From the NCBI GenBank assembly GCA_937967325.1, contig CALBSQ010000158.1, positions 1 to 64,000 of the forward strand: a DNA stretch of 64,000 nucleotides, given 5' to 3'. The notes beneath the pieces are model-generated. The model had not been told where the DNA came from, made no database searches, and saw nothing but the letters and a program-made list of their open reading frames with translations. This stretch comes from an uncultured Chloroflexota bacterium. Its GTDB lineage: Bacteria > Chloroflexota > UBA4733. Below, in pieces: positions 35,009 through 45,828 of the stretch. The position numbers and the translations under genes are program-made. Each line of letters begins with the position of its first letter. Position 1 is the first letter of the stretch.

Positions 35009-36526
35009 CTACTGCGGGGTGGCCTGCAAGAACGCGTCCACTGCCTGCGCGATCGCTTTGCCAGCGTCGGCCGGGGCCATGCTGTTGCTCCAGATCTTGC
35101 CCAGGTCCGGGCTGATCAAGGCGTTGATCTTGTCCTGGTTGACCGACAGCAGGCGGATAAAGCTGCCGGGGCCATCCGCCATGATCTCGACCACGGCGTT
35201 GGGCGTCTCCAGCGAGGGGATCTTCTGCAGCGCCTGCTGGGCGATCTTCTGCGCGTCGGGATGGAAGTAGACGTTGGTGCCGTCGGCGGCCGACACGGCG
35301 CTGCCCTCCGGCCCGACGCCGTACTTGACCCACTCCCAGGCGGCGTCCTGGACCTTGCTCGCTTTGGCGATGGCGTCGCCCGAGGTGGCGAAGTCGTGGG
35401 CGTAGGTCTTGCGCTTGGGATAGGGGACCATGCCCCACTTGAAGCTGGTGACCTTGTTGTAGGTCAGGATCCCCGAGGTCCAGCGCGCCATCATCGCCAC
35501 CTTGCCGGCGGCGAATCCCGTGGTGCTGTCGGTCCCCACTTCTTTGCTAAAACTGACCGGCAACACCTGATCCTTGTACATCAGGTCGTGCAGGAAGCTG
35601 AGGCCGTCCAGGGAGGCGGGGTCGTCGTAGAGGCATTGCTTGGGCGCCTTGATGTCGTCGAACTCCTTGCCACCAGCGGCGTTCATCCACAGCCGTGGCA
35701 GCCCCATGTCCGTGCCGGCCGGCGCCCAGGCGGCGCCGGTCTTCTTGGCGATGTGCGTGGCGGCGTCGGCGAAGGCCTCCCAGGTCCAGCCATCGGCTTT
35801 CCAGAGGTCGTACGGTGTCTGGAGCCCATGGGCGCGGAACATGTCGGCGTTGTAGTAGTACAGGTTGGGCGCGGCACCGTTGGGCAAGCCGAGCACGTGG
35901 CTCTGGTAGCTCATGATGTCCAGGGCGATCTTGCTGTAGGCGGCCTTCTGGTAGAAGGCGGTGTTGATGACGGCGTCGCGCCCCAGGAAGGGATTGAGAT
36001 CGACCAGCACATCCCGCTTGCCGTAGGACTGGACGAGCGGCATGTCGAGGTGGTGCGTGTCGGGCGGGGCGCCGCTGGCGAAGGTCGCCGTGAGCTTGTT
36101 CTCCAGGTCGCCGTAGGCCATGATCGACAGCTCGATGTGGACGCCCGGGTGGGCCTGCTCGAAGGCACGGGCGACGCGCTGCTCGGGGGGAAGGTAGGTC
36201 GCATCGCCCCAGAACCAGTAGGAGACCGTGGTCGCGCCGGCCGTGGCCGGCGCCGCGCTGGCAGTCGCGGCGGTGCTGGACGCCGCGGACGTCTCGGCGG
36301 ACGAGGCCGCCGTCGCTGCGCTAGCGGACGTCGCGGCGCTGCTTGCCGGCGTGGTACCGGTGGAGGCGACAGCGCTCGTGGCCGCCGTGGCCGTAACCGC
36401 TGGCGTCGCCGCGGTCCCGCTCCCACAGGCCGTGAGCAAGGCCAGACCGCCCCAGGCGGCCACTCCGGCCACCCCCGACAGCACGAACCGGCGGCTCAAC
36501 CGGCGCCCGGTGATGTTGTGCGCCAT
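35009..36526 (-). CDS. ABC transporter sugar-binding lipoprotein, TAT-type signal
   Basis: This 505-residue protein has LSRRFVL at residues 10-16, lipobox LTAC with Cys34, an A/S/T linker of about 65 residues, and binding domain text TVSYWFWGDATYLPPEQ, YYYNADMFRAHGLQTPYDLW and WTWEAFADAA. It is the fourth family 1 sugar SBP in the window and the first gene of the minus-strand set with isomerase, dehydrogenase and amidohydrolase. No cognate permease is visible. Confidence 0.87.
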   Translation of the reverse strand: MAHNITGRRLSRRFVLSGVAGVAAWGGLALLTACGSGTAATPAVTATAATSAVASTGTTPASSAATSASAATAASSAETSAASSTAATASAAPATAGATTVSYWFWGDATYLPPEQRVARAFEQAHPGVHIELSIMAYGDLENKLTATFASGAPPDTHHLDMPLVQSYGKRDVLVDLNPFLGRDAVINTAFYQKAAYSKIALDIMSYQSHVLGLPNGAAPNLYYYNADMFRAHGLQTPYDLWKADGWTWEAFADAATHIAKKTGAAWAPAGTDMGLPRLWMNAAGGKEFDDIKAPKQCLYDDPASLDGLSFLHDLMYKDQVLPVSFSKEVGTDSTTGFAAGKVAMMARWTSGILTYNKVTSFKWGMVPYPKRKTYAHDFATSGDAIAKASKVQDAAWEWVKYGVGPEGSAVSAADGTNVYFHPDAQKIAQQALQKIPSLETPNAVVEIMADGPGSFIRLLSVNQDKINALISPDLGKIWSNSMAPADAGKAIAQAVDAFLQATPQ

Positions 36527-36692
36527 CCGCTACGTCACCTTTCTGTCGCGACTCGGTGGGAATAATCGTACACCATGCTGACGGCACATACCCGCTGGGG
36601 CCCGGCCGTGTGAGGCATGCGACCGATTCGCCAAAGCCCAGCCGAGGCGGAGGCGCATCGAGCCGCTAGGAGGTGGCTTCTCTACGGTCACT

Positions 36693-37904
36693 CTATTGCA
36701 AGCGGCGCAGCGACGGCGAGGCCAGGCCGCCCAGCCCGGCAAGGATGCAGGCGACACCGGAGATAGCGATCACCGCCGGCGCCGAGAGATAGTGCAGCAG
36801 CACGCCGCCGAGCGCGGCCCCCAGCGGCGCCGCCGCGACCACCAGCGCCAGGCGTGCGCCGAACACCTGACCACGTACCTCGGCTGGGACGAGCCGCTGC
36901 AGCAGTGAGGTCTCCATCGGGGTATAGGGCGCCCAGGCCGCTCCCGCCAGGCCCAAAAAGGTCATCGCTGGCACGAGCTGGGAGATGAAGAAGAGCGGGC
37001 AGAGCAGTGCACCCCAGAGCACGGCGATCAGCGGGAGGGCGATGCTGGGTCGCCAGCGCGTGGAGTGGCGCGTCAGCGTTATTACGCCCAGGAAGGCGCC
37101 GATGCCGAAGCCGGTCCACAACAGCCCGTAGCCGTCGGCATTGGCGTGTAGTGTCTGGCTGCTGTAGACCGGCAACGCTGCCTCCAAGGGTCCATAGGAG
37201 AAGAAGAACACCAGTGCGAGCAGCGTCAGCGCCGGAACGTAGCGCAGACCGAAAAGCGTCCCGAAGCCCAGCCAGCGATTTCCTCCCTTGGGCTGTGCGG
37301 CCCGTTGCGCATGGGCGATGGTGGGCAGCGTGAGGACGAGGAGGCCCATTAGCAGGAAGCTGGCGGCGTCGATCAGTAGCGCCCAGGGACCACCCAGGGC
37401 GGATACGGCGAAGCCCGCGGCGACCGGGCCGACGAGATACGAGAGTTGCATGCTGGCCGCGGTCAGCGCGTTGGCGCGAACAAGGGCGGCATCGCGCACC
37501 AGATATGGCAGGAACATGCGCACCCCGGCAGTCGTGGCGGGCGAGAGCGCTCCAGCCAGCAGCGCCAGCACGAAGACATGCCAGAGCTGCAACACACCTA
37601 GCGCGTAGAGCGTAGGCATCGCCGCGATGAGCGCCGCGCGGGTGAGATTGTCGATGCCCATGACCAGGCGCGGCTGAAAGCGATCCAGCAGGCGTCCCAG
37701 AAACGCCCCGGTGACGACGCCTGGCAACTGGAAGCAGAGGATGACGAGCCCCACCGCCGCGCCCGAGCCAGTCAATTGCAGCACGAACCAGAGCAGGGCG
37801 ATGGTGGTGAATTGATCGCCCAGGTAGGAGACGCTCAAGCCAAGCCAGAGTCGCTGAAACGTGCGACTGCGCAACGGGCTGCCAACGGCAACACTTCGAG
37901 CCAT
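36693..37904 (-). CDS. Major facilitator superfamily transporter
   Basis: This 403-residue membrane protein has about 12 hydrophobic helices. The N terminus (FQRLWLGLSVSYLGDQFTTIALLWFVLQLT) and FLGRLLDRFQPRLVM are typical of the MFS_3/enterobactin-exporter type drug efflux family. It probably exports a drug or metabolite. It follows the UvrA-like gene on the same strand by 17 bases, so the two are likely cotranscribed as a resistance pair. Confidence 0.87.
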   Translation of the reverse strand: MARSVAVGSPLRSRTFQRLWLGLSVSYLGDQFTTIALLWFVLQLTGSGAAVGLVILCFQLPGVVTGAFLGRLLDRFQPRLVMGIDNLTRAALIAAMPTLYALGVLQLWHVFVLALLAGALSPATTAGVRMFLPYLVRDAALVRANALTAASMQLSYLVGPVAAGFAVSALGGPWALLIDAASFLLMGLLVLTLPTIAHAQRAAQPKGGNRWLGFGTLFGLRYVPALTLLALVFFFSYGPLEAALPVYSSQTLHANADGYGLLWTGFGIGAFLGVITLTRHSTRWRPSIALPLIAVLWGALLCPLFFISQLVPAMTFLGLAGAAWAPYTPMETSLLQRLVPAEVRGQVFGARLALVVAAAPLGAALGGVLLHYLSAPAVIAISGVACILAGLGGLASPSLRRLQ

Positions 37905-37921
37905 GAGCTGTCAGCCAGCAG

Positions 37922-40147
<2,226 letters not shown>

Positions 40148-40270
40148 GCCGATAGATGTTCCCTCCGGATCTCTTACCCAGGCGTTACCTGGCTTCCGCG
40201 GTCGGAACGCCTTGGTTCAGGCCCTTCGCGTCCCCGCTCCTAGCCGTACAATACAATAGGTGGCAAGGCC

Positions 40271-40309
40271 ATCGGCGCGACGCCTCGCATGATCCAGCGT
40301 CGCGCCGAT
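40271..40309. repeat. 13-bp perfect hairpin upstream of the UvrA-like gene
   Basis: atcggcgcgacgc (40271-40283) pairs perfectly with gcgtcgcgccgat (40297-40309), with a 13-base loop. It lies between the stop of the VOC gene and the start of the UvrA-like gene on the minus strand. There is no U tract, so it could be an attenuator or just a weak terminator. Confidence 0.5.
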
Positions 40310-40439
40310 GTGCCCGTCTCCAGTCGTCTGATGCGTTCTAACCTGCTCCCTGTCTGGCGGGAGCGTTGACGGTTGAAGCGGTCGGTCAGTTGGGCACAGC
40401 GATCATGGGAATGACGATCGCCAGCCGAGGCGGAGGCGA

Positions 40440-40811
40440 TTAGGACTGAGCCACCTGCCAGACGTTGCCATCGGGATCGCGGAGGTCAAACCACTTGACG
40501 CCAGAGCCCGGGCCATACAGGTCATCCTTAACTTCGTTGACCTTGACGCCCTTTGCTTTGAACTCGTTATACGCCGCTTCAATATCTGACGTCGAGAGAT
40601 AGAGCCTCATCGTCCCAGGTCTCATGTTCCCATGCATCGTCGACAAAGACAGCGAGGGGCCTCCTCCTGGGGGTTCAAGAGTGACCCAGTGCTGATTGCC
40701 CTGCCCGACGTCTGTGGTGACCTGAAAGCCCAATTGCTCCGCGTAGAACGCTTTGGCCTTCGCCATGTCGGTGACTGCCATCATCACCATCAGAATTTTT
40801 TCATAAGCCAT
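40440..40811 (-). CDS. VOC superfamily (glyoxalase/bleomycin-resistance-like) protein
   Basis: This 123-residue protein has two beta-alpha-beta-beta-beta halves: MVMMAVTDMAKAKAFYAEQLGF...HWVTLEPPGG and RLYLSTSDIEAAYNEFKAKGV...WFDLRDPDGNVWQV. Metal-ligand positions include His in QHWVTL and acidic residues near the end. It could be a lyase, dioxygenase or drug-binding protein. ATG 40811 is chosen for its 8-base spacing from GGGAGG; ATG 40817 is too close. The divergent neighbour is a SigJ-like sigma factor, a pairing common for VOC genes. Confidence 0.83.
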   Translation of the reverse strand: MAYEKILMVMMAVTDMAKAKAFYAEQLGFQVTTDVGQGNQHWVTLEPPGGGPSLSLSTMHGNMRPGTMRLYLSTSDIEAAYNEFKAKGVKVNEVKDDLYGPGSGVKWFDLRDPDGNVWQVAQS

Positions 40812-41130
40812 TGCCATACCCTCCCTTTCAGGTGTTCACCGCGGTCAGCTCTTTGAGCCAGACTCCCGCGGTGTGGTCTTCGTCACTCCTCTGACGAACC
40901 AGCGCAAAGAAATGTGAGCGCTGGACGTGACATACGGCGCTAATTATATCGTGCTCATGGTTCCGCCTCCTCAAGGTTTTTACCGGACCGAGACGCCGAA
41001 TTTCCCGGTTCGCCACGCATGACGAACGACGAACCTGACGTGCCGGCCACCCGCGTTCCGCAGGCCCTGTCACATCGGTTGGGTTTCGCCCGTCACTACT
41101 ATGACGGACCTCAACGAAGGAATGTGACCG
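40812..41130. other. Divergent region, VOC gene / sigma factor
   Basis: The gap of about 320 bases between divergent starts shows no gene. An AT-richer stretch near 40930-40970 may hold a promoter. Nothing more can be supported. Confidence 0.35.
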
Positions 41131-42012
41131 ATGGACGAACGCGACTGGCTGGCAGAGCAATTCGAGGCCACCCGGAGCCACCTGCGGGCGGTGGCCTACC
41201 GCATGCTCGGCTCGCTGAGTGAGGCGGACGACGCCGTCCAGGAAGCCTGGCTGCACCTCAGCCGCGCCGACAGGAGCAGCGTCGAGAACCTCGGCGGGTG
41301 GCTGACGACGGTCGTCGCGCGGGTCTGCCTCGACATGCTCCGCTCGCGCGAGTCGCGGCGTGAGGAGCCGCTGGATGCACAGCAGTGGTCCGAGCCGGTC
41401 ACGAGCCGTGCAGGCGAGACTAACCCCGAGCAAGAAGCACTCATGGCCGACGCGGTCGGTCCCGCGCTGCTCGTGGTCCTCGACACGCTGGCCCCTGCCG
41501 AACGGCTCGCCTTCGTGCTGCACGACGTGTTCGCCGTGTCCTTCGACGAGATCGCGCCCATCGTGGGGCGCTCGCCGACCGCGACCCGGCAGCTCGCGAG
41601 CCGCGCGCGCCGCCGGGTGCGCGGACAGAGCGCGGCGCTGGACTCCGACGTTGATCTCACCCGCCAGCGAGCCGTGGTCGACGCCTTCCTCGCCGCCTCG
41701 CGCGCCGGTGACTTCGAGGCGCTGCTCGCGCTGCTCGATCCTGAGGTCGTGCTCCGCGCCGACGACGCAGGCGTGGCTGTGGGCGCGTGGAGCGGGGTCC
41801 GTGGCGCGCAGGACGTCGCCAGGCGGTTCGCCGGTGTTCGGGGCGCACGTCCGGCGCGCATGAGCGGCGCCGTGGGAGCCGTGTGGGCTCCAGGCGGGCA
41901 GCCGCGCGTCGCTTTCGTGTTCACGATCACAGACGGGAAGATCGTGGCGATCGACTTCATCGCCGACCCCGAGCACCTGCGCCTGCTCGATCCGGTGATC
42001 CTCGACGCCTGA
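41131..42012 (+). CDS. ECF RNA polymerase sigma factor, SigJ/ECF41-like
   Basis: This 293-residue protein has sigma region 2 at residues 1-80 (FEATRSHLRAVAYRMLGSLSEADDAVQEAWLHL, the WLTTVVARVCLDMLRSR helix), region 4 at about 115-175 (LAPAERLAFVLHDVFAVSFDEIAPIVGRSPTATRQLASRARRR) and a C-terminal SnoaL-like domain of about 110 residues (AVVDAFLAASRAGDFEALLALLDPEVVLRAD). That fused domain is characteristic of ECF41 factors, which have no separate anti-sigma and are controlled in cis. It may control the divergent VOC gene. Confidence 0.87.
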   Translation: MDERDWLAEQFEATRSHLRAVAYRMLGSLSEADDAVQEAWLHLSRADRSSVENLGGWLTTVVARVCLDMLRSRESRREEPLDAQQWSEPVTSRAGETNPEQEALMADAVGPALLVVLDTLAPAERLAFVLHDVFAVSFDEIAPIVGRSPTATRQLASRARRRVRGQSAALDSDVDLTRQRAVVDAFLAASRAGDFEALLALLDPEVVLRADDAGVAVGAWSGVRGAQDVARRFAGVRGARPARMSGAVGAVWAPGGQPRVAFVFTITDGKIVAIDFIADPEHLRLLDPVILDA

Positions 42013-42426
42013 CGAGCCACGCCCGACTCAGCTCTCTCCGACGAACTGGTGCAGCCGGCACGCTCCAGCTTCGAGCGCAGCAGCGCGGATGGTTGGCGTG
42101 AACCACTTCAACAGACAGGGCTGAACGCCAGAGGACGAGGGAGCGCACGGCAGCGGCAGCGATTCCTGTCTACGATGGCACATAGTGCATGGAAGGCGCG
42201 CAAGAGATAGTACCTACAACGTGGAATGAGCGGCGCCGCGGGCGAGTCTCTCTCGGCAGACCGGTAGGAAACCTTCTGGGGCGCGCTGCGACGCCACCTG
42301 TTTGCGCCGCTGCTGGCGGCGATTGCCGCCTGAGGCGGGGCTATGGTGTGAATCGGGGCAGGCTGCCAGCCATCTACCGAGCGGCAGAGCCGGCAGCGTG
42401 TGGGGCGTGCGTCGCCGCGCGATACC
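42013..42426. other. Gap without gene
   Basis: About 410 bases between converging genes contain only shadow frames. Small GC hairpins occur (cgccgctgctggcggcg and gccgcctgaggcggg near 42308-42342). One of these may terminate transcription. No RNA gene was recognised. Confidence 0.35.
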
Positions 42427-43452
42427 CTAATGTAGCGGCAGCTTGATCGCGCGGCCCCCATCGGCGGCGCTCATGTCGGCCGCGAAGCAGGCCTCGTGCG
42501 TGTTCACGGCATCGGCGAGACTGACGTGCGACTCGCGCCCGGCCAGGATGCAATCGACGAAGTGATCGATCTCTCCCTGGAAAGGATGGTGCGCTACGTC
42601 GCCGCTGTCGGGCAACACGGTCGGCAGCTCGGCGAAGCCGGTCAGGCCCGGCAGCTTCTTGGTGTACAGGCGGTTGCCGCGCACGACACCATCGGTCCCA
42701 AACAGGTCGATGTTGAAGTTGTAGGGCATCCATTGGGACGTACAGGCCGATACCTTGCCCATTCCGCCGTTGGCGAAGCGCACGATAGCCACCGTGTTCG
42801 CCGACCCCGCGTGACCGGCTGCCACGCCATCGGTCTCTTCCGGCGACCAGTCCTGCGCGCTGACCTCGACGACATCGCTATTCATCAGGTAGCGCGCGGC
42901 GTCCATAGCGTGGCAGCCGCCGCCGAGCATGGCGCTCACACCGCCGCCCTTCCCGACCAGACCGGCCTGCTCCAGATTGTGCCAGTAGTCCGTCTGCACG
43001 AAGAAGGGTGTTCCCAGCGCTCCATCAGCAGTGAGCGCCTTGAAATTCATGACGGCCAGATTCCAGCGCAGCACGAAGCTCACCACCGTGCGCACACCCG
43101 CCCGTCGCACAGCCTCGTGCATCGCTCGGAGATCTTCCTGGTTCGTGGCCGCCGGCTTCTCGATCAAGATGTGCTTGCCGGCCTGTGCCGCCAGCACCGT
43201 CTCGGCGCTGTGGCGCGCAGGCGGCGTACAGAGCGAGACAATGTCCACGCCCCGCTGCGCCAGCAGGTCCTCATAACGATCGAAGACGGGCACGGCGAGT
43301 CCGAACTCGTCGGCCTTGCGTTGCGCGCCCTCCCGCGTCCGGCTCCCAATAGCCACCACACGGACGTGCGCGTTCTTCTGATAGGCGCGAATGTGTTCGG
43401 TGGAAACCCAGCCGGCGCCTTGAATCGCCACCCCGAGCTTGTCCGTCGTCAT
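42427..43452 (-). CDS. Gfo/Idh/MocA family oxidoreductase
   Basis: This 341-residue member has intact motifs: AIQGAGWVSTEHIRAY, SLCTPPARHSAETVLAA and the catalytic HILIEKPAATN with EKP, then SFVLRWNLAV and GGGCHAMDAARYLM (the active-site His and Asp). It is the most canonical dehydrogenase of the group. It lies next to a secreted GH31 glycosidase and could oxidise the released sugar. ATG 43452 has GGGAGGAG upstream. Confidence 0.87.
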   Translation of the reverse strand: MTTDKLGVAIQGAGWVSTEHIRAYQKNAHVRVVAIGSRTREGAQRKADEFGLAVPVFDRYEDLLAQRGVDIVSLCTPPARHSAETVLAAQAGKHILIEKPAATNQEDLRAMHEAVRRAGVRTVVSFVLRWNLAVMNFKALTADGALGTPFFVQTDYWHNLEQAGLVGKGGGVSAMLGGGCHAMDAARYLMNSDVVEVSAQDWSPEETDGVAAGHAGSANTVAIVRFANGGMGKVSACTSQWMPYNFNIDLFGTDGVVRGNRLYTKKLPGLTGFAELPTVLPDSGDVAHHPFQGEIDHFVDCILAGRESHVSLADAVNTHEACFAADMSAADGGRAIKLPLH

Positions 43453-43539
43453 ACTGCTCCTCCCTGCCGATCCGGCCGGCTTGACCCGACGTATCGTACA
43501 GTAACGCTCCCGACCATGTGAAAGGCGTTTGCGTCGCCA

Positions 43540-45729
43540 TTAGACATCGAACGTGGACGGCGGAGGCAACGGGGAAACGACGCCTCCACGCACGAAGACG
43601 GGAATCTGGTCAAGCGGGGCCGGCGTCACGACGTAGGCCGGCCCCATCCAGCGCACGCCGCTCCACCAGTCCTTCCACTCTCCCTGGGGGAGATACACCG
43701 TCCGCGCTCGCGCGCCAGGCTCGATCACCGGTGCGATGAGCAGGTCGTCGCCAAGGAGGTATTGCTGTTGCTCGGTCCAGGCGCGCGGATCGTCTGGATA
43801 GGAAATCGCCATGTGGCGCAGCAGGGGCAGCCCGGTCTGTCGCGCCTGCACTGCCGCGAGCTGCAGGTAAGGCCGGAGCGCCTGGTGGATGCGAGCATAG
43901 CGACGCCACAAGCGCAGCGTCTCCTGGTCTGTCCAGATGTCTGCCGGCTGGCCGCGCCGGTCGCCATAGTTGTCGCGCAACATCGTCGTGAAGGCGCCGA
44001 GCTGGAGCCAGCGCAAGTAGAGCTCGCGATCGCTCGAGGGATCCAAGCCTCCGTCGACGTAGCCGCCGGCCTCCGTGTGCCAGGAGGCGTAGCCGGCCAT
44101 GCCTGCGCTGATCGCGGCGGGCACAATGGACTGAAAGCCGGTCACCGGCATCCAGTTATGCACGGGATCGCCCGACCACACTCCTTTGCTGAACTGTTGG
44201 CCGCCGGTGAAGCCCGAACGCATCCAGAACAGGGCATCCGGCTTGTGCAGCTTCAGGCCCGACTCGACCGCCCTCGCGATCGCGACGGGAAAGGCGTTGT
44301 GGATGCCCGTCCCCGTGGCGCCACCGTAGAAGCGGCCATCGGGCGGTGCTGAGTCGCCCAGGTCGAACATGCCGCCGTCGAAGCCCAGATCAATCAGCGC
44401 CCGCCTCAGTGGACCCTGCTGCCACCACCGCACGGCCTCGGGGTTGGTGAAGTCGAGCTTGCTGATGCCGTACAACGGGCTGACCCAGGGCTTGCCGCCG
44501 TCAGCGCGGACGAGATACCCGCGCGCCGCCGCCTCTTGAAAGCTCCGCCGGTCCGGCCGGAAGTCAGGGCTGAAATAGGCCAGCGGCCGGTAGCCCATCG
44601 CGCGAAGCTGGTCCGTCAACTCCCGCACGCTTGGATAGGCCCCCTTGGGGATGGCATCGTAGCCGCCGCCGGGCCAGCCCAGATTGGCCTCGTCGTCAAT
44701 CGCGTCGTAGACGTAGATGCCGTCGACCGGGATGTCGTCGCGCCGCAGCCGCGCCGCGTCGGCCAGCACGCGCCGCGTCCCCCCGATCAAGGTTTTCACC
44801 ACGCCGAACCCTAATGGCGGCGGCATTGGCGGCCGGCCGGTGAGCGCCGTATAGCGGTCGATCGCCTGCGCCGGTTGCCCGCTGATCAGGTAATAGGCCA
44901 GGGTCGGCCCGTAGGCTCCCACGGTCCAGGCGTCGGGACGAGCCGATCGCAGCTCCCAGGAGGAGGGACGGGCGCCGTCCAGCAAGAAACCGAAGCCCCG
45001 ACTCGACAGCAGCCAAGGGGCCGGCAGGTACGTCGCGCTGCCGTAGCCCGCCGCGCGCCGGTCCTCCGCCCACACGTCAAGCTGCCGTCCGGCGAGCGAC
45101 ACGCCGTCGAAGCGCTCACCGAGGCCCAGCAGCGTCTCCGCATTATCCGAGGCCATGGTGGCAAAGGTCCAGACCACCTCCTCGCCGGGCGGCGGCCGAA
45201 ACTCCACCCGTATCACCCCGGGGCCGTGCGCCGTGACGTCGACCGTGGCCAGCCAGGCGCCCGGCTCAGTGGTCGTCGCCAGGAACCGCTGCCCATTGCG
45301 AATCGCTGCGACATCCGAAACGGCGACCAGATGACGCCACTCGCCGTAGCCATATCGCCGGTAGGAGAGCGTTCCGTAATACGTATCCGGAGCGGACCCT
45401 GCGAATTCTCGAACGACCGTCACACCATTGCGCGCGGCCTCGATCGACCAGGGTTGCAGCCGCACGCGGACGGTCAGGTCCCCCGCCGCGACCTCGACCG
45501 TGCTGGGCTGGGGCGCGCCCCTGCCCGTTCCCGAAGGCGAGGGCAGCGATCCTTCATCGGACGCTTGATGGGCCGGACGATCAGGCTTCGCCGTCACCGG
45601 TACGGCAGCATGCCCACCGAAGCCGCGCCCAGTACCCTCTCCGCGACGTTGCGTGCCGGCACAACCTGCGAGACACAACGCGGCGCCTGTCGCCAGACCC
45701 GCAAGCAGCGCGCGTCGAGTCGTGGTCAT
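43540..45729 (-). CDS. Glycoside hydrolase family 31 lipoprotein
   Basis: This 729-residue exported glycosidase has a TRRALL twin-arginine-like signal, lipobox LAGC with Cys23, a Pro/Ser-rich spacer to about residue 80, a beta-sandwich, and the GH31 barrel. VDGIYVYDAIDDEANLGW and the nucleophile in GGMFDLGD (Asp456) are present, with acid/base Asp521 in VWSGDPVHNW and QYLLGDDLLIAPVI after it. The substrate may be an alpha-glucoside, alpha-xyloside or sulfoquinovoside; the FDLGD motif is not the usual DMNE. It acts outside the membrane and fits the sugar-uptake theme. Confidence 0.85.
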   Translation of the reverse strand: MTTTRRALLAGLATGAALCLAGCAGTQRRGEGTGRGFGGHAAVPVTAKPDRPAHQASDEGSLPSPSGTGRGAPQPSTVEVAAGDLTVRVRLQPWSIEAARNGVTVVREFAGSAPDTYYGTLSYRRYGYGEWRHLVAVSDVAAIRNGQRFLATTTEPGAWLATVDVTAHGPGVIRVEFRPPPGEEVVWTFATMASDNAETLLGLGERFDGVSLAGRQLDVWAEDRRAAGYGSATYLPAPWLLSSRGFGFLLDGARPSSWELRSARPDAWTVGAYGPTLAYYLISGQPAQAIDRYTALTGRPPMPPPLGFGVVKTLIGGTRRVLADAARLRRDDIPVDGIYVYDAIDDEANLGWPGGGYDAIPKGAYPSVRELTDQLRAMGYRPLAYFSPDFRPDRRSFQEAAARGYLVRADGGKPWVSPLYGISKLDFTNPEAVRWWQQGPLRRALIDLGFDGGMFDLGDSAPPDGRFYGGATGTGIHNAFPVAIARAVESGLKLHKPDALFWMRSGFTGGQQFSKGVWSGDPVHNWMPVTGFQSIVPAAISAGMAGYASWHTEAGGYVDGGLDPSSDRELYLRWLQLGAFTTMLRDNYGDRRGQPADIWTDQETLRLWRRYARIHQALRPYLQLAAVQARQTGLPLLRHMAISYPDDPRAWTEQQQYLLGDDLLIAPVIEPGARARTVYLPQGEWKDWWSGVRWMGPAYVVTPAPLDQIPVFVRGGVVSPLPPPSTFDV

Positions 45730-45828
45730 ACACCTCCTCTACGGCAGACACGGCATCCACAGCCGAACGAGGCGGCAGATCCGAGCGGTGGACCATGGAG
45801 CCGCTCGATGGCAGACTGAGGCGCGACG

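Noticed and set aside
35261..36565. 434-codon plus-strand frame opposite the fourth sugar-binding protein
   Set aside because: Composition (Val/Gly/Arg) is that of an antisense shadow and it ends in the mirrored A/S/T linker.
43520..45819. Plus-strand frames opposite the GH31 gene
   Set aside because: No domains; GH31 catalytic motifs and lipoprotein signal are on the minus strand.
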